A stretch of 64,000 nt of DNA, taken from assembly GCA_963829705.1 (NCBI GenBank), contig CAWHJN010000003.1, positions 372,001 through 436,000 of the forward strand, written 5' to 3'. Source of the DNA: CAWHJN01 sp963829705 (GTDB lineage: Bacteria > Bacteroidota > Rhodothermia > Rhodothermales > BA12). Made by a program: the position numbers and the translations under genes. Shown in pieces: positions 63,114 to 64,000 of the stretch. Each line of letters starts with the position of its first letter. Within the stretch, counting starts at the first letter, position 1. Under the pieces are notes generated by a model. That model worked only from the letters and a program-made list of their open reading frames with translations, searched no databases and was not told the origin of the DNA.

Positions 63114-64000
<887 letters not shown>

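Overview
The window is GC-rich throughout and looks like a chromosome segment of a Rhodothermia/Rhodothermales-type member of the Bacteroidota. This rests on very large secreted proteins ending in a type IX secretion (Por) sorting module, on Bacteroidota-type TAnnTTTG promoter boxes, and on F1 ATP synthase genes split into atpD-atpC and atpA-atpG. No species is claimed.

Layout. 1-4.5 kb: the 3' part of a tricorn-like protease, a RidA-family protein and a TrkH-type potassium channel. 4.8-27.2 kb: a CheY-like response regulator followed by two giant paralogous surface proteins. Each carries fibronectin-III-like repeats, LamG-like and FG-GAP-like regions and a C-terminal sorting module. The second (3617 aa) is intact. 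The first is cut by four single-base indels. 27.4-33.4 kb: acylphosphatase, phenylalanine hydroxylase, a small membrane protein, an NfeD-like/flotillin pair, two lipoproteins (one a histidine phosphatase) and two tandem EutN/CcmL microcompartment vertex proteins. 33.6-35.9 kb: a stress-type operon (PRC-barrel, DUF2382, YsnF). 36-38.6 kb: folP, cdaA (c-di-AMP synthesis) and pcm. 38.7-42.9 kb: a lower-GC, frameshifted lipoprotein gene, a second NfeD-like gene overlapping a DUF3667 gene, a second flotillin-like gene and an OsmC-family gene. 42.9-47.5 kb: a PadR regulator overlapping a frameshifted serine hydrolase, a cystathionine gamma-synthase-type enzyme and a TPR lipoprotein. 47.7-53.9 kb: an unrecognised conserved protein, a TPR-fused Ser/Thr kinase with its ECF sigma factor and, divergent from them, a cholesterol-dependent-cytolysin-like lipoprotein. 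54.1-64 kb: atpD-atpC, a frameshifted SEL1-like lipoprotein, a frameshifted NFACT/RqcH gene, an Lrp regulator divergent from a methionine gamma-lyase-type enzyme, a beta-CASP metallo-hydrolase, tRNA-Ser(GCU), atpG and the 3' part of atpA.

The most notable content is the cytolysin-like lipoprotein next to a sigma factor/kinase pair, the orphan microcompartment vertex pair, the two flotillin/NfeD loci, the giant paralogous surface proteins, and a tyrosine-rich tail shared by two different stress proteins. A cross-cutting caution: at least 15 single-base indels break five otherwise well-formed genes, many of them repaired by lengthening a homopolymer by one base. This looks more like sequence or assembly error than real gene decay. 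I see no insertion sequence, prophage or CRISPR array.
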